A stretch of DNA of 12,608 bases from an uncultured Collinsella sp. (GTDB lineage: Bacteria; Actinomycetota; Coriobacteriia; Coriobacteriales; Coriobacteriaceae). Of this stretch, positions 1 through 9,043 are shown piece by piece; the stretch's first letter is position 1; each line of letters begins with the position of its first letter. Location of the stretch: the NCBI GenBank assembly GCA_902464645.1, contig CABQKL010000059.1, positions 1-12,608 on the forward strand, in the 5' to 3' direction. Position numbers and translations under genes: made by a program. A model generated the notes under the pieces. That model was not told where the DNA came from. It saw only the letters and a program-made list of their open reading frames with translations, and did not search any database.

Positions 1-13
1 GGTGAGCGCATTC

Positions 14-1519
14 ATGGAGCGTGCAAGCGGCGTCCTCATGCCCGTCTCATCTCTGCCCGGACCATACGGAATCGGCGGCTTTGGTTGGAATGCCTACGAC
101 TTCGTCGATTTTCTCGCCTCGTGCAAACAACATTACTGGCAGATTCTGCCCCTTACGACGACCGGCTATGGCGATTCGCCCTATCAGTCGTTCTCGGCCC
201 GCGCAGGCAACCCCAACTTTATCGACTTTGCCGAGCTTATCGAGGCAGGGTATCTGGAGCAGCGCGATATCGATGGCGTGTATCTGGGATCCGACCCCAG
301 CAATGTCGACTACGGTGCCATCTTTGGTGGCCGCCGTCAGATTCTCGACCGCGCCGCCGAGCGCTTTGCCGCCGACAAGCCGGCCGATTTCGATGACTTT
401 ATCCAGGCCAACGAGGACTGGCTCATCCCCTACTGTGAGTTCATGACCGTCAAAGAGGAGTGCGGTCTCAAGGCGTTTTGGGAGTGGCCCGCGGAGCTCC
501 GCACCCGCGGCGAGGCTTCCGCCAAGGTCTGCGCCGACCATCCGGCGCGTATGCTCTACCACCAGATGACGCAGTACTTCTTCGATCGCCAGTGGAGCCG
601 CCTCAAGGCCTATGCCAACGAGCGCGACATTCTCATCATCGGCGACCTGCCCATCTATGTCTCGCGTGACTCCGTCGAGATGTGGGCGACGCCTGAGCTC
701 TTTAAGATCGACGCCGCCGGCAATCCCGTGAGCGTCGCCGGCACGCCGCCCGACCAGTTCTCGGCCACCGGCCAGTACTGGGGCAACCCCATCTACGACT
801 GGGACGCCATGGAGTCCGACGGCTTCTCCTGGTGGGAGGGCCGCATTCGCGCCGCCCTCGACATGTACGACGTCATCCGCCTGGATCACTTCCGCGGCTT
901 CGAGGCCTATTGGGAGGTGCCGTTCTCCTCGCCCGATTCGTCCTACGGTTCGTGGACGCAGGGTCCCGGCCTCAAGTTCTTCAAGACGCTCGAGGAAAAG
1001 CTCGGCACGCTGCCCATCATCGCCGAGGACCTGGGCTTCCTCACCCCCGGCGTCATCGACATGCGCGACAACTCGGGCTTCCCCGGCATGAAGATCCTGC
1101 AGTTTGCCTTTGAGGGCACCAACTCGTACTACCTGCCGCATAACTACATCGCCAACACCGTCGCCTATGTGGGCACCCACGACAACGAGACGGCGCGCGG
1201 TTGGTTTGAGAGAACGGCCACCCCGCGTCAGCGCGAGCAGGCAGCCCTGTACACCCATCAGCAAGCCGGCGAACCCATGGCAGATGCACTCAATCGCACC
1301 ATCGCCGCCAGCGTGAGCGACACGTGCATCTACACCATGCAGGACCTGCTCAACTTGGGCAACGAGGCGCGCATCAACACCCCTGCCACGCTGGGCGGCA
1401 ACTGGACCTGGCGCATGCTCGACGGCGCCATCACCCGCGAGCTCGAGCACAAACTCACCGACTGGACCGAGACCTACTTCCGCATCCCGTCGGAAGCCGA
1501 AATCGAGCTTCCTCAATAG
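14..1519 (+). CDS. malQ: 4-alpha-glucanotransferase (amylomaltase, GH77)
   Basis: Cytoplasmic enzyme that moves alpha-1,4-glucan segments between maltooligosaccharides and releases glucose, making longer chains for phosphorylase. The GH77 hallmarks are present: the N-terminal SGVLMPVSSLPGPYGIG block, the GTPPDQFSATGQYWGNP loop, nucleophile Asp291 in RLDHFRGF, acid/base Glu338 in IIAEDLG and Asp390 in GTHDNET (numbering from the ATG at 14). The length of 501 residues is normal for bacterial short-type MalQ. I prefer the ATG at 14 because the protein then begins as family members do, and GGTGAG at 1-6 is a plausible ribosome binding site. An in-frame GTG at 2 would add four residues. The upstream region is outside the window, so promoter and operon partners cannot be judged. 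glgP follows on the same strand after 128 bases containing a hairpin, which suggests a functional pair. Identification is firm; only the start is uncertain. Confidence 0.96.
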   Translation: MERASGVLMPVSSLPGPYGIGGFGWNAYDFVDFLASCKQHYWQILPLTTTGYGDSPYQSFSARAGNPNFIDFAELIEAGYLEQRDIDGVYLGSDPSNVDYGAIFGGRRQILDRAAERFAADKPADFDDFIQANEDWLIPYCEFMTVKEECGLKAFWEWPAELRTRGEASAKVCADHPARMLYHQMTQYFFDRQWSRLKAYANERDILIIGDLPIYVSRDSVEMWATPELFKIDAAGNPVSVAGTPPDQFSATGQYWGNPIYDWDAMESDGFSWWEGRIRAALDMYDVIRLDHFRGFEAYWEVPFSSPDSSYGSWTQGPGLKFFKTLEEKLGTLPIIAEDLGFLTPGVIDMRDNSGFPGMKILQFAFEGTNSYYLPHNYIANTVAYVGTHDNETARGWFERTATPRQREQAALYTHQQAGEPMADALNRTIAASVSDTCIYTMQDLLNLGNEARINTPATLGGNWTWRMLDGAITRELEHKLTDWTETYFRIPSEAEIELPQ

Positions 1520-1567
1520 GAGCCACCGCGCCCGACCCCTCCCCACCGTGCGGACGCGCTTGCTTTT

Positions 1568-1607
1568 CCCGCGCGAGGCCACCCCAATCCCCTCGCGCGG
1601 GCTTCTT
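1568..1607 (+). terminator. Hairpin terminator or attenuator between malQ and glgP
   Basis: CCCGCGCGAGG (1568-1578) pairs perfectly with CCTCGCGCGGG (1591-1601) across a 12-base loop. It is followed by CTTCTT, a short and imperfect T-tract. It lies 48 bases after the malQ stop and 46 bases before the glgP start. It probably ends most malQ transcripts, though the weak T-tract may let some polymerase through into glgP. An RNA-processing or stability role is the alternative. Confidence 0.65.
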
Positions 1608-1647
1608 ATGAATTGCAGACATGAAACAACCCATCACAGGAGAAAAC

Positions 1648-3915
<2,268 letters not shown>

Positions 3916-3941
3916 TTTCGTTTCCTTTACCCATCCTCTTG

Positions 3942-3975
3942 AAAGCGGAGTCGTGGCAACGCGGCTCCGCTTTTT
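3942..3975 (+). terminator. Intrinsic terminator of glgP
   Basis: AAAGCGGAG (3942-3950) pairs with CTCCGCTTT (3965-3973). The inner CGT/ACG (3952-3954 with 3959-3961) can extend the stem to a GGCA tetraloop. The stem runs into TTTTT at 3971-3975. It starts 27 bases past the glgP stop, a classic rho-independent arrangement. Confidence 0.88.
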
Positions 3976-4015
3976 GTGCCCGCACGCTACCCTGTGACCC
4001 GACTCGACCGAAGAA

Positions 4016-4232
4016 TCTCGATCTATAACAACTACTCGGTAAAAACGGTCCCAGCTGTTACAGATTGAGACATACCGGCCCCTCCCCTTGGGTTTATCTC
4101 GATCTGTAACATCTAGCAGTTGAAATTCACCTTTGGTGTTACAGATTTAGATGAAATGGTTAGCTCAGCGGAACCGTCTCGATCTGTAACATCTAACGTC
4201 CGAAATCAGCCTCACCCGTTACAGATCGAGAC
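4016..4232. repeat. Six-copy 15-bp repeat array in alternating orientation, ~40-bp period
   Basis: The 15-mer TCTCGATCTGTAACA, or a close variant, occurs forward at 4016-4030, 4097-4111 and 4177-4191, and inverted at 4056-4070, 4137-4151 and 4217-4231. Unit starts are spaced 40, 41, 40, 40 and 40 bp. The four interior gaps are 25 bp and the second is 26 bp. Each forward/inverted pair can fold as a stem with a 25-base loop; the last pair is a perfect 15-bp stem (4176-4190 with 4218-4232). The loops are related but degenerate: all three share CTA near the start and AAA in the middle, and loops two and three match at 13 of 25 positions. The array lies between the glgP terminator and the converging ABC-operon terminator, so it is probably not part of either message. 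The function is unknown. It could be a chromosomal protein-binding array, an extragenic palindromic repeat family or a structured RNA. It is not a normal CRISPR because alternate repeats are inverted. Confidence 0.9.
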
Positions 4233-4257
4233 AAACGACCGGTCAGACAGCCCCAAC

Positions 4258-4303
4258 ACAAAGAAAGGCTCCCCTCTCGCCCAGTGGACGGGAGGGGAGC
4301 CTT
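4258..4303 (-). terminator. Intrinsic terminator of the ABC sugar-import operon
   Basis: AAGGCTCCCCTC (4265-4276) pairs perfectly over 12 bp with GAGGGGAGCCTT (4292-4303). Read on the minus strand the stem is followed by TTCTTTG, giving a usable U-tract. On the plus strand it is followed by ATATG, so it mainly stops minus-strand transcription. It lies about 70 bases past the end of the ATPase gene. The bases from 4304 to 4371 are untranslated and I see nothing else in them. Confidence 0.85.
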
Positions 4304-4371
4304 ATATGTGACCGCGGCAAAAGGATGGCAATACCGCAGTCGCCCAAAGGGAGGGCCTGGATGCACCGGGC

Positions 4372-5571
4372 CTAGATAAGGTTCTTGCCAGAGACCTTAT
4401 CGAAGAGGTGGGTCGCGTTCTTCTCGAACTTGAACCAGATGGTGTCGCCAGCCTTGAGCGCGCCCTTGGCCTCGAGGTCGACGACGGGGATAATCAGGAC
4501 AAACTGGCCGTCGGGAGCGGTCACGTGGACATGCTCGGTCGAGCCCATGAGCTCGGTCACCTCGACGGTACCCTGGAGCGCGCCCTCCTCGCCCTTGTCG
4601 GCAAGCAGGATCTGCTCGGGACGCACGCCGGCCGTAATCTCCTTCACGTCGCCGCCGTCCCAGTTGAGGGCAAGCTGAGCGCAAGTCTCGGGGGCGAGCG
4701 CCACGTTCATATCCTCGGTCTTGACGGTAAAGCCGTTGCCCGAGCGCACCAGCTGGGCATCGAAGAAGTTCATCTGCGGCACGCCGATGAAGCCGGCGAC
4801 GAAGATGTTCGCGGGATGGTTGAAGACCTCCTGCGGCGTGGCGATCTGCTGGACGACGCCGTCCTTCATGACCACGATACGGTCACCGAGGGTCATAGCC
4901 TCGGTCTGGTCGTGAGTAACATAAATGAACGTGCCCTTGATCTCGTGGCGCAGCTTAATGAGCTCGGCACGCATCTGGTTACGAAGCTTGGCGTCCAGGT
5001 TGGACAGCGGCTCGTCCATCAGGAAGACCTTGGGGTCACGCACGATGGCGCGGCCGATAGCGACACGCTGGCGCTGGCCGCCGGAGAGCGCCTTGGGCTT
5101 ACGGTCGAGGTACTCGGTAATGCCCAGAATCTCGGCAGCAGAGCGAACCTTGCGGTCGATCTCGTCCTTGGGAACCTTCTTGAGCTCGAGCGTAAATGCC
5201 ATGTTCTCGTACACCGTCATATTGGGGTACAGAGCGTAGCTCTGGAACACCATGGCGATGTCGCGGTCCTTGGGCGCCACGTCGTTGACACGCTTGCCGT
5301 CGATGAGCACATCGCCCGAGGTAATGTCCTCCAGGCCGGCGACCATGCGCATCGTCGTGGACTTACCGCAGCCAGAGGGGCCAACGAGGACGACGAACTC
5401 CTGGTCGTGAACGGTGAGGTTGAAGTCCTCTACAGCGAGCACACCGTCCTCGGTAACCTTGAGGTTGTGCTTCTTCTCCTCGGTCTTCTTCTTTTTGCCA
5501 AAGAAGCCCTTCTTTTTTGGCTCGTTGTTGGGATACACCTTCTGAACATGTTTGAGAACGATCTCGGCCAT
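4372..5571 (-). CDS. msmK: ABC sugar importer ATPase (MsmK/UgpC/MalK type)
   Basis: Energises a CUT1-type carbohydrate importer on the cytoplasmic face of the membrane, coupling to the two permeases upstream. Motifs by residue: Walker A GPSGCGKST 64-72, Q-loop Gln110, signature LSGGQRQRVAIG 162-173, Walker B VFLMDEP 182-188, D-loop SNLDAKLR, H-loop His220. The C-terminal half (about 255-399) is the TOBE/regulatory region with GVRPEQI and ELMGSTEHV. It has 399 residues. The region before Walker A holds a lysine-rich stretch at about 17-38 (KKKGFFGKKKK and onward) that short family members lack, pushing Walker A roughly 27 residues later. The start is supported by GAAAGG upstream. It is last in the operon, 68 bases after the second permease with a hairpin between. 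ATPases of this class often serve several importers, so it need not be dedicated to these permeases. Confidence 0.95.
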   Translation of the reverse strand: MAEIVLKHVQKVYPNNEPKKKGFFGKKKKTEEKKHNLKVTEDGVLAVEDFNLTVHDQEFVVLVGPSGCGKSTTMRMVAGLEDITSGDVLIDGKRVNDVAPKDRDIAMVFQSYALYPNMTVYENMAFTLELKKVPKDEIDRKVRSAAEILGITEYLDRKPKALSGGQRQRVAIGRAIVRDPKVFLMDEPLSNLDAKLRNQMRAELIKLRHEIKGTFIYVTHDQTEAMTLGDRIVVMKDGVVQQIATPQEVFNHPANIFVAGFIGVPQMNFFDAQLVRSGNGFTVKTEDMNVALAPETCAQLALNWDGGDVKEITAGVRPEQILLADKGEEGALQGTVEVTELMGSTEHVHVTAPDGQFVLIIPVVDLEAKGALKAGDTIWFKFEKNATHLFDKVSGKNLI

Positions 5572-5578
5572 GTCTCTA

Positions 5579-5615
5579 CCTTTCGATATGCGGCGCCGCG
5601 CTGAGGGGCGCCGCA
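5579..5615 (-). promoter_or_regulatory. Intercistronic hairpin plus ribosome binding site before the ATPase gene
   Basis: TGCGGCGCC (5589-5597) pairs perfectly with GGCGCCGCA (5607-5615), leaving a 9-base loop. On the minus strand the stem runs straight into CATATCGAAAGG, the ribosome binding site of the ATPase gene, with no T-tract. It is therefore better read as an mRNA stability or processing element than a terminator. A near-identical module lies before the first permease gene. Confidence 0.7.
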
Positions 5616-5639
5616 GAAACTTGCAAAACAGTTACGGCA

Positions 5640-6479
5640 TCAGCCCTTGACGGCACCTGCCACCACGCCGTCGATGATGTACTTCTGACAGAGGATGTAC
5701 ATGATAACGATGGGGATAACGACCATCATGATGCAGGCCATCATGGGGCCGAGCTCGACGTGGCCGTAGCCGCCGCGGAAGTACTGGATCAAGATAGGAA
5801 TGGTCTTGTACTTGGTGGAGTCGAGCGTAAGGTAGGGCAGCAGATAGTCGTTCCAGACCCACATGGTCTCGAGGATGCCGACCGAAAGATAGGTGGGCTT
5901 CATGATGGGAAGGACGATCTTAAAGAACACCTGGACCGGGTTGCAGCCATCAATCATGGCCGCCTCCTCGATCTCGAGCGGGATGTTCTTTACAAAACCG
6001 GCGAACATAAAGACCGCCAGGCCCGCGCCAAAGCCCAGATAGATAAAGCAGATGTTGAACGGCGTGTTAAAGCCGATGCGGTCCGCCAAATTGGACAGCG
6101 TGAACATGAGCATCTGGAACGGCACGACCATCGAGAACACGAACAGGTAATAGAAGAAGTTCGAGATCTTGTTGTTGACACGAACCACGTACCAAGCGCA
6201 CATGGAGCAGCACACCAAGATCAGCACGACCGACGTGACCGTGATGATGAGCGAGTACATAAATGCCGAGGCAAAGCCCTGCTCGTTAAGGGCGTGCATG
6301 TAGTTTGCGAGGCCGTTGAACGTCTCGGGCGTGAGCAGATCGAATGCCGTGGTGGTGCTGATTGCGGTCGCTTTCTTAAAAGAATTAAGCGCAATCATGA
6401 ACACGGGGTAGATCCACGCGAGCGACAGGATCGTAAAGAAAATCGAGAGCGCGCGGTTGATAACCTTATCGCGTTTCAT
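5640..6479 (-). CDS. ABC sugar importer permease, MalG/GanQ type (CUT1)
   Basis: Inner-membrane permease forming half of the translocation pore for an oligosaccharide. It has 279 residues and about six hydrophobic segments (roughly 10-30, 72-97, 107-130, 141-162, 195-215 and 243-265). The cytoplasmic EAA loop that contacts the ATPase is at 171-191 (EEAAMIDGCNPVQVFFKIVLP). The C-terminus QKYIIDGVVAGAVKG is typical of MalG-like subunits. Its start codon overlaps the stop of the preceding permease by one base (TAATG), indicating translational coupling and equal synthesis of both halves. The substrate cannot be read from the sequence. Nearby alpha-glucan enzymes and an alpha-glucoside-like PTS suggest malto- or other alpha-gluco-oligosaccharides. 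Confidence 0.94.
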   Translation of the reverse strand: MKRDKVINRALSIFFTILSLAWIYPVFMIALNSFKKATAISTTTAFDLLTPETFNGLANYMHALNEQGFASAFMYSLIITVTSVVLILVCCSMCAWYVVRVNNKISNFFYYLFVFSMVVPFQMLMFTLSNLADRIGFNTPFNICFIYLGFGAGLAVFMFAGFVKNIPLEIEEAAMIDGCNPVQVFFKIVLPIMKPTYLSVGILETMWVWNDYLLPYLTLDSTKYKTIPILIQYFRGGYGHVELGPMMACIMMVVIPIVIMYILCQKYIIDGVVAGAVKG

Positions 6480-7333
6480 TACTGCTGCACCTCCTTGGAC
6501 CTCGTGGCCTTAAGCTGGATCATGGAGATGGCCACGACCAGGATGCAGAAGATAACCGCCTTGGCCTGACCAATGCCCTGCCATGCGATACCGGCACGCG
6601 AATAGAACGTGTTGTAGATGTTCAGGGCGAGCATCTCGGTGGAGTGCGCGGGGGCGCCGCCGGTAAGGGCGAGGTTCTGGTCGAACAGCTTAAAGCCGTT
6701 GGTGATGGACAGGAACAGGCAGATGGTGATGGTCGGCATCAGGTTAGGGATCTTAACCTTCCAAAACGTCTGCCATGCCGTAGCGCCGTCGACCTTGGCG
6801 GCCTCGATGTAGTCGGACGGAATGGACTGCAGACCAGCGATGTAGATGATCATCATGTAGCCGACCTGCTGCCACAGGGTCAGGATGATAAGGCCCCAGA
6901 AGCCAGCAGCAGAGTTAAGAGCGATGAGCTGGGCGCCCACGTTGGAGAGCAGGCAGTTGATCAGAATCTGCCAAATGTAGCCCAGCACGATGCCGCCGAT
7001 CAGGTTAGGCATAAAGAAGATCGTACGGAAGATGTTGGTGCCTTTGAGCGCCTTGCGGGTGAGCGCCTGCGCAATGGCCAGGGCGATCACGTTGATGAGC
7101 ACCGTCGACAGGAAGGCAAACGCCACGGTAAAGAAGAACGACGTGGAGAACTGCGGATCGGACAGCGCGCGCACGTAGTTCTCGATACCGACAAAGTGCG
7201 CGTTACTAATGATAATAAACTGGCAGAACGAGAGATAGAAGCCCTGGATAAAAGGGATCACGAACCCGATCATAAACGCCAGGCACGTGGGCAGCATAAA
7301 GAGCGGCCACCAGCGCTTGAGTGCTTTGCCCAT
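6479..7333 (-). CDS. ABC sugar importer permease, MalF/UgpA type (CUT1)
   Basis: Partner permease of the importer, 284 residues, with about six membrane segments and a short cytoplasmic N-terminus (MGKALKRWWP). The EAA loop lies at about 176-200 (IEAAKVDGATAWQTFWKVKIP), where the ATPase docks. NGFKLFDQNLALTGGAP, near 212-228, is the usual conserved stretch of sugar MalF homologues. It lacks the large periplasmic insertion of E. coli MalF, as expected for Gram-positive-type CUT1 permeases. It sits between the binding lipoprotein gene (87-base gap with a strong hairpin) and the second permease (one-base overlap). AAAGGA upstream supports the ATG at 7333. The family is secure; the transported sugar is inferred from context only. 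Confidence 0.94.
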   Translation of the reverse strand: MGKALKRWWPLFMLPTCLAFMIGFVIPFIQGFYLSFCQFIIISNAHFVGIENYVRALSDPQFSTSFFFTVAFAFLSTVLINVIALAIAQALTRKALKGTNIFRTIFFMPNLIGGIVLGYIWQILINCLLSNVGAQLIALNSAAGFWGLIILTLWQQVGYMMIIYIAGLQSIPSDYIEAAKVDGATAWQTFWKVKIPNLMPTITICLFLSITNGFKLFDQNLALTGGAPAHSTEMLALNIYNTFYSRAGIAWQGIGQAKAVIFCILVVAISMIQLKATRSKEVQQ

Positions 7334-7341
7334 AAAAGGGT

Positions 7342-7389
7342 CCTTTCAATATGCAGGGGGCGGGCAAACCAACGTCTGCCCGCCCCCTG
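7342..7389 (-). promoter_or_regulatory. Strong intercistronic hairpin between binding-protein and first permease genes
   Basis: CAGGGGGCGGGCA (7354-7366) pairs perfectly over 13 bp with TGCCCGCCCCCTG (7377-7389), with a 10-base loop. On the minus strand it is followed directly by CATATTGAAAGG, the ribosome binding site of the permease gene, and there is no T-tract. Its position after the binding-protein gene fits the known role of malE-malF-type stem-loops in protecting the binding-protein message and lowering permease expression. Partial termination is also possible. Confidence 0.78.
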
Positions 7390-7420
7390 TCGCTAATCAG
7401 ATAGCTTGGGCAGCAACTGC

Positions 7421-8737
7421 TTACTCGGAAGCGGCCTTCTCGGTCTTCCAGCCATCGACGAAGGCATTCTTGACGCCGTCCCACTTGCTGTTATCGGCAG
7501 CGTAGGCAATCAGAGCCTGCTTGAGGTTCTTCTTCCACTCCTCGGAGGGAATGTAGACGAAGTCCCAAGCGACGGTCTTCTTGCCGTCCTTGGCCATGGC
7601 AACGGCCTGCTGCGAGAAGACGTTGGTGGTCTCCTTGGCGCTCTTGAACGGAGCGGTCAGACCCATCTTGTCGGCGATGATGCTGGTCGGGGTGTCAGCG
7701 GTGACGCACCAATACATGAAGTCCTCGGTGGCCTTCTGGGCATCCTTGGAAGCCTGGGAACTGACGCACCAGTAGTTCTCGCCGCCGGAGCACAGGCCCT
7801 GGTTCTCCTCGCCGTCAACACCGATGTAGATGGGCATCATGCCAATCTGATCGTCGGTCATGCCGGCCTTGACGAGGTCAGAGTAGGCCCAAGAGCCGTT
7901 CTGGTAGAAGACGGCCTTGCCGGTTGCGAACTCGTTGGTGGCGTCGTCGCCGGTCTTGGAAGCAAGCTGCGAAGGATCGCAGGTGGAGTCGGTGATGTAC
8001 AGGTCGAAGATCTGCTTGTAGTTGTCGAGGAACTCACCCTTGATCTCGTCGTCCTCCTGGTTGTGCTCCTTCTCAAACTCGTAGTAGAGCGGCATGTTGG
8101 CAAGGTGGGTGGTGTAGCGCCAGCTGGAGGAGTCGTCCATGCCGGCGGAAGTGAAGGCACCCTCAACACCAAGCTCGTCCTTGCGGGCCTGGATGTCGTC
8201 GGCACAAGCCTTCAGCTTGTCGAAGGAGTTGATGTCCTCGGCCTTGTAGCCAGCCTTCTCGAGCAGCTGCTTGTTGTAAATAATGCCGAAGCTCTCCTGA
8301 ACCCAGTCGATGCACACATCCTTGCCGTCGGACTGCAGAGCCAGGGAGTCGTCAATGAGCTCACCGCGGAGCTTGGTATCGGACAGGTCGGCGCAGTAAT
8401 CCTTCCAGTTCTTAAGACCGGTGGGGCCGTTGACCTGGAACAGGGTCGGAGCGGAGCTCTTGGACATCTCGGACTTGAGCTTCTCCTCGTAGGTGTTGGA
8501 GGCGGCGGTCACGATCTTGACCTCGACGCCCTTCTCCTTCTTATAGGCCTTGGCGATCTCCTTCCACTCCTTGTCGACCTCGGGCTTGAATTGGAGGAAG
8601 TAGACCTCGGCAGCGTCACCAGAAGCAGAGGAGCCGGAGCCGGCGGAGCCACCGCAGCCCACGAGACCCAGACCAAGAACCGCAGCCGCGGAACCAGCAA
8701 AGCCCAGGAACTGCCTTCTGCTCATTTCGTTCTTCAT
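7421..8737 (-). CDS. Sugar-binding lipoprotein of the ABC importer (family 1 solute-binding protein, Tat signal)
   Basis: Membrane-anchored extracellular receptor that captures sugar and delivers it to the permeases. With the ATG at 8737 it has 438 residues. The signal peptide combines a twin-arginine motif (SRRQFLG, Arg7-Arg8), a hydrophobic stretch and a lipobox LVGC with Cys28 as the predicted lipidated residue, followed by a Gly/Ser linker. The body matches MalE/MsmE-like family 1 binding proteins, with GWKTEKA near the end; aromatic residues that could stack on sugar occur in stretches such as ENYWCV and SSSWRYTTH. Seven further cysteines occur in the mature part (115, 142, 178, 253, 316, 324, 344), an unusual number. 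A GTG at 8755 is in frame, but the purine-rich site at 8745-8752 lies downstream of it, so ATG 8737 is preferred. It is the first gene of the importer operon. Substrate unknown; alpha-gluco-oligosaccharides are my guess. Confidence 0.93.
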   Translation of the reverse strand: MKNEMSRRQFLGFAGSAAAVLGLGLVGCGGSAGSGSSASGDAAEVYFLQFKPEVDKEWKEIAKAYKKEKGVEVKIVTAASNTYEEKLKSEMSKSSAPTLFQVNGPTGLKNWKDYCADLSDTKLRGELIDDSLALQSDGKDVCIDWVQESFGIIYNKQLLEKAGYKAEDINSFDKLKACADDIQARKDELGVEGAFTSAGMDDSSSWRYTTHLANMPLYYEFEKEHNQEDDEIKGEFLDNYKQIFDLYITDSTCDPSQLASKTGDDATNEFATGKAVFYQNGSWAYSDLVKAGMTDDQIGMMPIYIGVDGEENQGLCSGGENYWCVSSQASKDAQKATEDFMYWCVTADTPTSIIADKMGLTAPFKSAKETTNVFSQQAVAMAKDGKKTVAWDFVYIPSEEWKKNLKQALIAYAADNSKWDGVKNAFVDGWKTEKAASE

Positions 8738-8744
8738 TACAATC

Positions 8745-8779
8745 CACCCTTTCACACCGTGGCGGCACCCTTTGCCGCC
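8745..8779 (-). promoter_or_regulatory. Leader hairpin and ribosome binding site of the binding-protein gene
   Basis: GGCGGCA (8761-8767) pairs with TGCCGCC (8773-8779) over a 5-base loop, inside the 5' leader. The minus-strand octamer AAAGGGTG occurs twice: at 8745-8752, where it is the ribosome binding site before the ATG at 8737, and at 8766-8773, in and beside the hairpin loop. The stem may stabilise the 5' end of a highly expressed message. Confidence 0.55.
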
Positions 8780-8842
8780 GCCTTCGGAGATTGGCTCGGG
8801 GACTTTGCCCCTTTTGCTGATTTGTACGATACGCTATTTGGC

Positions 8843-8866
8843 TACTTGTTTGAACAAGTATTACTA
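8843..8866 (-). promoter_or_regulatory. Operator palindrome with possible -10 of the ABC operon
   Basis: TACTTGTTTGAACAAGTA (8843-8860) is a palindrome with 8-base arms and a 2-base centre. Its core GTTTGAAC differs at one position from the GTTTAAAC sites near the repressor and PTS genes. On the minus strand a weak -10 (TAGTAA, 8861-8866) lies just upstream, with TTCACC (8885-8890) as a poor -35 at 18 bp. A repressor bound here would cover the start site. The palindrome is clear; the promoter assignment is tentative. Confidence 0.55.
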
Positions 8867-8908
8867 GAGCGGTAGAAAAACTTCGGTGAACGGTAATTTC
8901 AACTTGAT

Positions 8909-8942
8909 ACTTGACAAGTTTTGTATAAACAATTAATTGTTA
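8909..8942. promoter_or_regulatory. Operator cluster upstream of the ABC operon (TreR-like box and two palindromes)
   Basis: Three overlapping or adjacent symmetric sites lie here. ACTTGACAAGT (8909-8919) shares its half-sites with the palindrome at 8843-8860. TTGTATAAACAA (8921-8932) contains GTATAAAC, a match to the HutC-subfamily consensus GTNTANAC, and is one base from the B. subtilis TreR box as I remember it. AACAATTAATTGTT (8928-8941) is a perfect 14-bp palindrome. A minus-strand TATACA (8922-8927) could be an alternative -10. Together they suggest control of the importer by the adjacent GntR-type repressor. Confidence 0.55.
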
Positions 8943-8950
8943 CCAAATGC

Positions 8951-8997
8951 AGAGAAAACGCCCGGTCAAGCCGATGCATCGTCGGTTTGACCGGGCG
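8951..8997 (-). terminator. Intrinsic terminator of the GntR-type regulator gene
   Basis: CGCCCGGTCAAGCCGA (8959-8974) pairs with TCGGTTTGACCGGGCG (8982-8997), 16 bp with one wobble pair. On the minus strand it is followed by TTTTCTCT. It starts 46 bases after the regulator's stop codon. It separates the regulator transcript from the ABC operon, which therefore needs its own promoter. Confidence 0.85.
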
Positions 8998-9043
8998 CTT
9001 TCGCTTTGAGGGCATGAGTCTCGTCAGGCTGCGAGCTGGCCGG

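Noticed and set aside
47..1582. Long minus-strand open frame opposite malQ
   Set aside because: Its Val/Gly/Arg-rich composition is typical of the reverse frame of a GC-rich gene, and malQ on the other strand has all family motifs.
4016..4232. CRISPR array reading of the regular repeats
   Set aside because: Alternate copies are inverted, the repeat is only 15 bp, the loops are partly related to each other, and no cas gene is in the window.
4120..4311. Small plus-strand open frame of 63 codons
   Set aside because: It runs through the repeat array and the terminator hairpin, has no ribosome binding site and no recognisable protein features.
4408..5604. 398-codon plus-strand frame opposite the ATPase gene
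   Set aside because: The opposite strand encodes every ABC ATPase motif; this frame is a compositional shadow.
7354..7389. Full terminator between binding-protein and permease genes
   Set aside because: The stem is strong, but no T-run follows on the minus strand, and the permease ribosome binding site starts directly after it, so a stability element fits better.
7406..8875. 489-codon plus-strand frame opposite the binding protein
   Set aside because: It lies antisense to a well-formed lipoprotein gene and spans its signal peptide and promoter; its Leu/Val/Gly repetition mirrors codon bias.
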